Positions 58,107 to 64,000 of a stretch of 64,000 bases of DNA are shown piece after piece. How positions within the stretch are numbered: the stretch's first letter is position 1; the number at the start of each line of letters is the position of its first letter. A program made the translations under genes and the position numbers. A model generated the notes under the pieces. That model searched no databases, had not been told where the DNA came from, and was given only the letters and a program-made list of their open reading frames with translations. Source of the DNA: Tigriopus japonicus (taxonomy: Eukaryota > Arthropoda > Copepoda > Harpacticoida > Harpacticidae); NCBI GenBank assembly GCA_010645155.1, contig CM021319.1, positions 9,219,844-9,283,843 of the forward strand, written 5' to 3'.

Positions 58107-58750
58107 GGGGGATGCAGGGGGAGGTTTGAGTGATCTCTTCAAAAATCTTATCGCGGGCGGATGAAAGAAGAGAAAAGGCTTGTTTGGCAACAGTGGGTGG
58201 CTCGTGAGAATTTGGGCAGTTTAAGGGTTTTCGCAATTTACAGACCGCCCTTGTGAATTAGATGCCATTAAAAATGTCGAATTGCAAGTTTGAACACCTT
58301 TGGTTAGGATTTTGGAAAAAAATGCACACTTTATTTGCTCGTTCTTGCACGAGAAAATTCTCAACAAAAGGCCACTTTTTTTGGGTAAGTACAAGTGTAA
58401 GTGATGTTATAAGCACTGATTTGTATTGTAAAGCTCCAAAACTATCATGGTATCAAACAAAATGCCGTTTTTTGTACGTGTTTCTCTTCAATATCAAAGG
58501 TCTTTTTTAAGTGCTTGCCATTTTTTAATCAATAGAATAATTTTGCAAATTCTTACAAAACCGAGAGTCAAAATGTCCATACTGGCAATTCGACATTTTT
58601 TGTAGCATCTAAGTCATAAGGGCGGTCTGTAAAACGCGAAAAACCTTGCACTGACCAAAGTCTTACATTGACGAACAAGCCTTTTCTCTTTTTTCATCCG
58701 CCCGCGATAAGATTTTTGAAGAGATCACTTAAACCTCCCCCTGCATCTCC
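58107..58750. repeat. Long inverted repeat, arms of about 170 bases
   Basis: The left arm (58,107-58,285) and right arm (58,585-58,750) are inverted copies. Matching blocks in order are GATGCAGGGGGAGGTTT, GATCTCTTCAAAAATCTTAT followed by CGCGGGCGGATGAAA, GAGAAAAGGCTTGTT, TTTTACAGACCGCCCTT against its near copy, and AAATGTCGAATTGC. A stretch of about 20-30 bases between blocks differs. The loop of about 300 bases has no gene. The outer part of the left arm lies just upstream of the THAP exon on the minus strand, so one arm probably derives from that gene's upstream region. No flanking duplication was found, so it may be a local inverted duplication rather than a transposon. Confidence 0.82.
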
Positions 58751-60191
58751 TATTCTTTCTAGCCACCCAAAACCAATTCATAACAAACAACTGACGATGA
58801 GTTAAAATAGCTGCCGCAAGTGGTCAGGTTTACTTCGCCTCCGTTATGAATAAGTGAGGTTACCTAAGTTACGAAACATTATGTACGATCGGACGTATGC
58901 AATTTTGGTGACCTCAACACAATTTGTGCGGATCCGCCGAGTTTTCAATGTTACGAACAAATTTACGAGTGTCCGACTCGCAGATGTCCGGGGAAAATTT
59001 TCGAGTCAAGTAGGTGCGTAAATTTTGTGGGTAGTGGACATTTTGAGATAGGAGGTTTCAGAAAGTGTCTGTTTTTGTACAAATTTGTCAGAAAAATGCC
59101 AAACCTTTACGACATGAATCATTCTGAAGTCGGCAAATAAGACCATTTTTGGCATTTTGCCCGTAAATGTTAATCACAAAATTATTTTTCCTCAAAAGTA
59201 AAAGAACGCAACGAAATCGGATACTTTTCCCAACCTCTAGTAATGAATGAAAATTTCAATATTTTTTTAAAACTGTACAGATAATCTCGATTTAAAAACA
59301 CTTGTTAGTGAGGTTTGGGATTTGACATATTAGGTGATGAGAAGAGGGCGGATCTGACATAAGTTTTCACTCTTTGAGTCGATTTTTTTCGAAAATCACA
59401 GTTTGGGGCGTTTTATATTGCTTGTTTCCGGTAATTTTTAACTTTAAAGGGAATATTTTTTACTTTTAGATATATTTTCCTAAATGTAATTTTTAATTTT
59501 TCTCTGTTTGCTGACTTTGAAGAGTAACCAACTTCGTGGAGATATTGATGATGAGTAGGGCACGGAAATATGTTTCTTAAAATATAAAACATTTTAAAAA
59601 TTCTTCTCCCTCTTTGCTCGATTTTTTAAATATTTGGTTGTTTTAAGGAAAAATCAAATATTTTTTCGAATATTTGAGACAGAAAAAACATTTGAGGCAA
59701 AACTGACGAAAATAAATTAATGACCAATAATCAAGAAGGCTTACCCAAAATGAAACCAAAATACAAAAATAACATTTTTACTAAAATTAGACATTCTCGA
59801 CCAAAACTCCAGTCATACACGGAAAAACTGCGCCATATATTGAGGCAAATTGAAAATTGTATTATTAAATCATTTACATCTCAGGTATGCCTTTAAACAC
59901 GGTCAAATGCATCAAATTCACCAAAAATAAATTTTTAAAATTGGTACACACAGACAAATATACCAAATAATGGCGTTGTCAGAAAAATATTTCTTACGTA
60001 TCCGGCTTTTTGTAAATATTTCGCAAATATCTAGGGCTTTTGAATAAAATTTATATTGGAGATGACACTTTTTCGCAAATACTTATCCGGACCCTAATGA
60101 TGAGTAAACGATAGTTTAAGTAAATAAAATTGTGTAAGTAATCCATTTAAAAAACTTTTTGGTGGTGCAAAATTAATTTGAACCTGAAAAA
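58751..60191. other. AT-rich spacer, nothing recognised
   Basis: No gene and no bounded element. The sequence 59,400-60,120 is strongly AT-rich with many homopolymer runs. Confidence 0.45.
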
Positions 60192-63161
60192 TACTGATGG
60201 AATTCGAGCAAGTTTTCGAGTTTCGAACTCAACGAACCGAGTGAAAAACGAACCGAACCACCCCGAACTGTCGAGTCTAAAATCGAACCGGAAGACGGAC
60301 TGTCTTGTCATAGCGTTAAAAACATAGAATCTTGGTTGTGTTTTCAATCCCATCAATCTCAACATGCCTTGTTAAAAAGTACTCTTCATCCTCCCAATTA
60401 TAATATAATAATGTTTATTGCGAGATTTATATAACATCATAACTGTTGATCATTTTAATCTCACATTGCTTTTTCAGTGGAGACTGTTTAATCACTTTGC
60501 ACTCTTTGGTTTATTCTTTACTCGCTCTCTACAATTACCTTTATGGCAAGCCTACTTCACATTGGTAGGGTGACCTGAAACATGAACGGTGAAATAGTTG
60601 GTCAGCTCTATTTGAAGGATATTAGAATTACTTTTGTTGTTCGTTCTTTGTTTGTAAAGTAAGAGTGTAGGCCGCTGCAGACTAAATGGAATTTTTTATG
60701 ATGTTAAATTCACACAATTAGGCTCGCAAGTATTTCAATTCAGTTTAGGTCAGTGGTCACCCTCAATTTGTGACTGATAAGATAAACAAATCCGTTTCCG
60801 GTTAAAATCATCACAACATACCGATCAAAGTGACGGGACATAAAACCCGATGAGTAGAATATAAGCAAAATGAAACTGATTCTAGCAAATGTGTTGTATT
60901 GATTGGAAAATCACTTTCCAAAGTTCCTAAGCTCGCCAGTTGGTAAGATTGCCAAATATTGAGTTTCAGAAGATGAAAGCAAATCCACTAGTCCAAGACC
61001 AAACCACCCTGAAAGATCAGGGATGTCTCATTTATTATCAATGTACTTTAAAAATGAGTCAAAGTCATTTTTGATGTGAAACCTAGTTCTTGGTTCTACA
61101 TTTTTTCCTGAAGTAGTCAGAGTCTCTTTGTCATCCCTCATAACTAGAGGTGCAAATTTCAGGCAAACAAGATTTAATGCCCAAAAACATGTTTATTTGC
61201 TATTTGTTAGCTTTAAAAGTTTATTTGCCATTTTTGGGCAAATAAATACAAAATGTCAGTTTTTGGCCAATTGAATGCAAAATTCGTCGTTTTTTGAGCA
61301 AATCAATGCAAAAATTGTCTTTTTTGTTAAAAAATAGGAAAAAATGCTCAAAATGTTTTGTTTAAAAGATAAATTGATTATTCAACGGAATAAAAATATT
61401 TTCTCTTATTTGTTCATACACTTGCATTCCACTTTTTTGTTGGTGAAACATGATGCTCATTTTTCAAATTAAGTGGCCAGTGTTGCTACATATTGGTAAA
61501 TTTTCGTGTCATTTTGCCATTTTATTTGTCTTGGCTTTTTCCTACCTACACTTTATTTAGGGGTTGCGTGAGAAAAAAAATGATGGTCCGTTCATCTGAA
61601 AACTACATCTAAAACACTCTATTTTTAGTTGGTGCAAAAGTTAATCAGCCATTTCTGATTTTTTGGAGTAGCAAGTAGAAGTAAAAAAGATTTGGTACTT
61701 GCTTTTCTGGAAACTTCTAATATAGGCAAGGGCTTAAAGGTCAATTGTCATTTTGTGCCTTACATCCCATTAAGGAAAATGGGAAACACTTCTTTCTAAT
61801 GTTGTACAAATGAAATGAAAGGTTTTGCACTTTGTTATTTCAACTGTCAACATCATGACTTCCTTCAAACCCTTTTTTGCAACCTTTTGGCTACATGATT
61901 AGTTTAAGAGATTTATATAGACCAAATATGGCAAATCACACCAACACTACATGGAAAAGCTCCAAATGACTCAAGAAGTCTGCATTATTATCTCACTTGC
62001 AATTTCTGGAGATTGCCTGGGTAATTCTTTGGAAAGTAGATTGACTTGTTCATAGTTAGTGTAGTACTATTGTATATAGTATAGGCTTGGGAAGCATTCT
62101 TTGCAACTACTCAGGCCAAGAAAACTAGAATCAGTGTGATCCATTGACTCTGTGTTATTGCAGTTACCCAAATTGAGGGTTCTTGGAAACTTCCTAGAAG
62201 CATGAGGCATTCAAATTCATAAACATCCAAAAAATGTTCTGATTATTCCTAAGGTCTGGATTCAATTCAAAAAATATTGAGCCAGTTCAACAGGGCAAAA
62301 TGATGATCAATGAAAGTTAATTTGTGGGTGGTGTGTACAACGCCATTGGCTTGAACAAGGCTCTTCTAGAACTTGAGAAACCAAACATTTCAAAAAAAAA
62401 ACAAATCAAGAAGCAAAAGGGGTGTAAATGATGTCTTGAAGGAGGTCATGGTGGTGACAATTACAAAAAAACTGAGAATACTCCCATTTTATTTTTACAA
62501 CATGAGAAAAAACATCTTCCATTTTCCTAAAATATTGAGAGGACACATCCAAACTAGTTTTCTAGTTGTTCATGGTTAGTGGAATCAGCTCAAAGGGACA
62601 AAAGGACCTTTAAGTTTCTGCCAAGATGAGAGGGAAAAGATATTTTTTTAGACAAATACACATATTTTATCTTTATTTTCTACCTAATAAACTGATAATT
62701 AATTTCATCAATTAATGGGAATAAAAAGCTGATAATTTTTGTGCCAATTAAAATGCCAAGTATTAAAATAATTTTTCAGATGGACGGAACATCAAAAAAA
62801 AAATTTTACGCAACCCCCAATTAAAGTGTAGGTTGAAAAAAGCTAAGATTTTTTTTGCCATTTTTGTGTTCATTTGCCATTTTATTTGCCAATTTGGACG
62901 CTTTTATTTGCCATTTTTGGGGCCTAAAAGGCATGTTTTTTTGCCAGAAATCTGCATCCCTACTCATAACATTCAGACGGTGTCTCAAATTCCTCCAATC
63001 ACAAGCGTGACCCAAATGTACAAATATTCAAAAATTTGAAAATTTGGCATGACTGATTAACAATAGGTTCGCACCGAACAGAAATGAACCGACTGAAGGA
63101 CCCTAAAATCGAACCGAACCATCGAATTTCGAACCGAACTTAAAGTTCGATCCCATCAGTA
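60192..63161. mobile_element. 2.97-kb hAT-like element (outer)
   Basis: The left end TACTGATGGAATTCGA and right end, reverse-complemented, TACTGATGGGATCGA are inverted. Each is followed by a dense series of GAACCG/CGGTTC motifs within 100 bases (for example AAACGAACCGAACC on the left and GAACCGAACCATCG on the right), which look like subterminal transposase-binding sites. The flanks CTGAAAAA (60,184-60,191) and CCGAATAA (63,162-63,169) agree at six of eight positions, a plausible decayed 8-base duplication. It has no transposase frame. It contains a complete second element at 61,145-62,962, so its own length before that insertion was about 1.1 kb. Confidence 0.68.
61145..62962. mobile_element. 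1.8-kb hAT-like element nested in the outer one
   Basis: The left end TAGAGGTGCAAATTTCAGGC and right end, reverse-complemented, TAGGGATGCAGATTTCTGGC are inverted repeats, flanked by perfect 8-base duplications CTCATAAC (61,137-61,144 and 62,963-62,970). Both ends are followed by many TTTGCCATTTTT/GGCAAATAAA motifs, typical subterminal repeats. Further in, a second pair of inverted segments (CCTACACTTTA..GGGGTTGCGT and GATGG/TTCCGTTCATCTGAAAA) lies at about 61,545-61,605 and 62,775-62,835. No open frame resembles a hAT transposase; the longest is 68 codons at 62,373-62,579. Non-autonomous. Confidence 0.88.
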
Positions 63162-63169
63162 CCGAATAA

Positions 63170-64000
63170 GGAGCAGGGCTACAAAATTTATTAAAAAATT
63201 CGTCAATTTTTTAATAGTTTTTTGGGAAATAATGTGTCCTAGTTCTTGTTGAAAAAGCGTTATATCTTTAAATTAAAACCATTCCTCAAAAATGGCAACA
63301 CTAGCTCGCTTGTGTGCAGGATAACCAATTTAGTCATTTAGCTTCAAATTATGACTTGCTTACCCCGCGAGGTGTCATTTTGATCACTTGGGAGTATGAC
63401 GGCTTTGCCTTCATTGAATAGATTTTACGTATTTGATTAGAGTTGAATGAAATGAAACAATTGGCATTAGGCCGATCTGATTCTGCCTTTATTTCTCAAG
63501 TGTGACGAGTTTTCGATTGAAGATCGAGATTTCACTCGTTTAAAAATAATGCGTTGGTGTCAGTCAACTACTTTTATGCCTTGATTACATCTACTTATTT
63601 GAGATATAATCAAAAAGGTGCACTTTCGTAGTTTAGTTGATATGCAAAGCAAATTGAATGGATATTTGCGATATTTTGTTTTTCGTATTTTGTACCTGCC
63701 TGTTGCTTCTTTAGTACTATGTGAGATCGCGGACATTGAGTCGTGCTGCGCAGGTGGACCGAAACTTGAAATGCTCAATGCTGTTAGAAAAAGAGATGAT
63801 TCTTATATTTTTGGTGGCTACATGTGGTGTACCAATATGGCGACGGACCAACGTGTTTTAAAATGCGCTAAAAAGTACTCAGGCTTCCTGTAAGAGTAAA
63901 ATAAAAAAACAACTTTTCACCAAACCTCACATTTATGTCAGAGGGCCAGACCTAATCAGGGTTCAAACTTTATTTGTAGACCAATTTGAATCATCCCTCT
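63170..64000. other. End of window, no firm gene
   Basis: A 91-codon open frame at 63,618-63,893 (plus) contains a cysteine-bearing stretch (SYIFGGYMWCTNMATD, then VLKCAKKY) and ends near a good donor (CCT|GTAAGA at 63,890). It faintly recalls a FLYWCH-type zinc finger but lacks the conserved tryptophan before the cysteine, so I do not call it. Confidence 0.35.

Noticed and set aside
63754..63889. Possible FLYWCH-like z-finger exon
   Set aside because: Only one spaced aromatic/cysteine pattern is present and the defining Trp-x-Cys is missing.

Overview
The window looks like nuclear DNA of an arthropod, most likely a crustacean. The firmest sign is a complete arthropod cuticle protein gene with a Rebers-Riddiford (RR) chitin-binding domain, a two-codon first coding exon, a 71-base GT-AG intron and a TATA box plus TCAGT initiator. 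A copepod would fit, but that is a guess. There are no operons, ribosome binding sites, CRISPR arrays or phage genes.

Positions 1-48,000 are mostly non-coding and gene-poor. They hold one tRNA-Ala-like gene (8,913-8,984, minus), the cuticle gene (35,624-36,090, plus), a strong promoter plus signal-peptide first exon (22,543-22,830, minus), and scattered exon candidates defined only by splice signals and open frames. The best of these candidates is a run of three phase-compatible small exons at 17,493-17,870 (minus). At 42,876-44,590 lies a broken, intronless G-protein alpha subunit copy. A 760-base inverted-repeat element is inserted in its GTP-binding P-loop, with the target site duplicated.

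Positions 50,600-63,200 are a nest of DNA transposons, many with visible target-site duplications (TSDs). They are: a 320-base hAT-like MITE (50,618-50,937); a 2.95-kb PIF/Harbinger-like element with a TAA duplication (51,069-54,020); a 2.37-kb element with 13-base inverted ends and a perfect 8-base duplication (54,283-56,653); a Merlin (IS1016/ISXO2-like) transposase pseudogene (57,062-57,745); a THAP zinc-finger exon on the opposite strand (57,859-58,042); a 640-base long inverted repeat (58,107-58,750); and a 2.97-kb hAT-like element (60,192-63,161) carrying a second hAT-like element (61,145-62,962) with a perfect duplication. The 2.37-kb element contains a 41-base hairpin-forming minisatellite that is itself interrupted by at least three further insertions.

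The only working functional unit I can defend is the cuticle gene, whose product would be secreted by epidermis and bind chitin. The other recognisable proteins (G-alpha, Merlin transposase) are decayed. The most unusual structure is the minisatellite-filled element at 54.3-56.7 kb, whose insertions can be ordered in time from their duplications.
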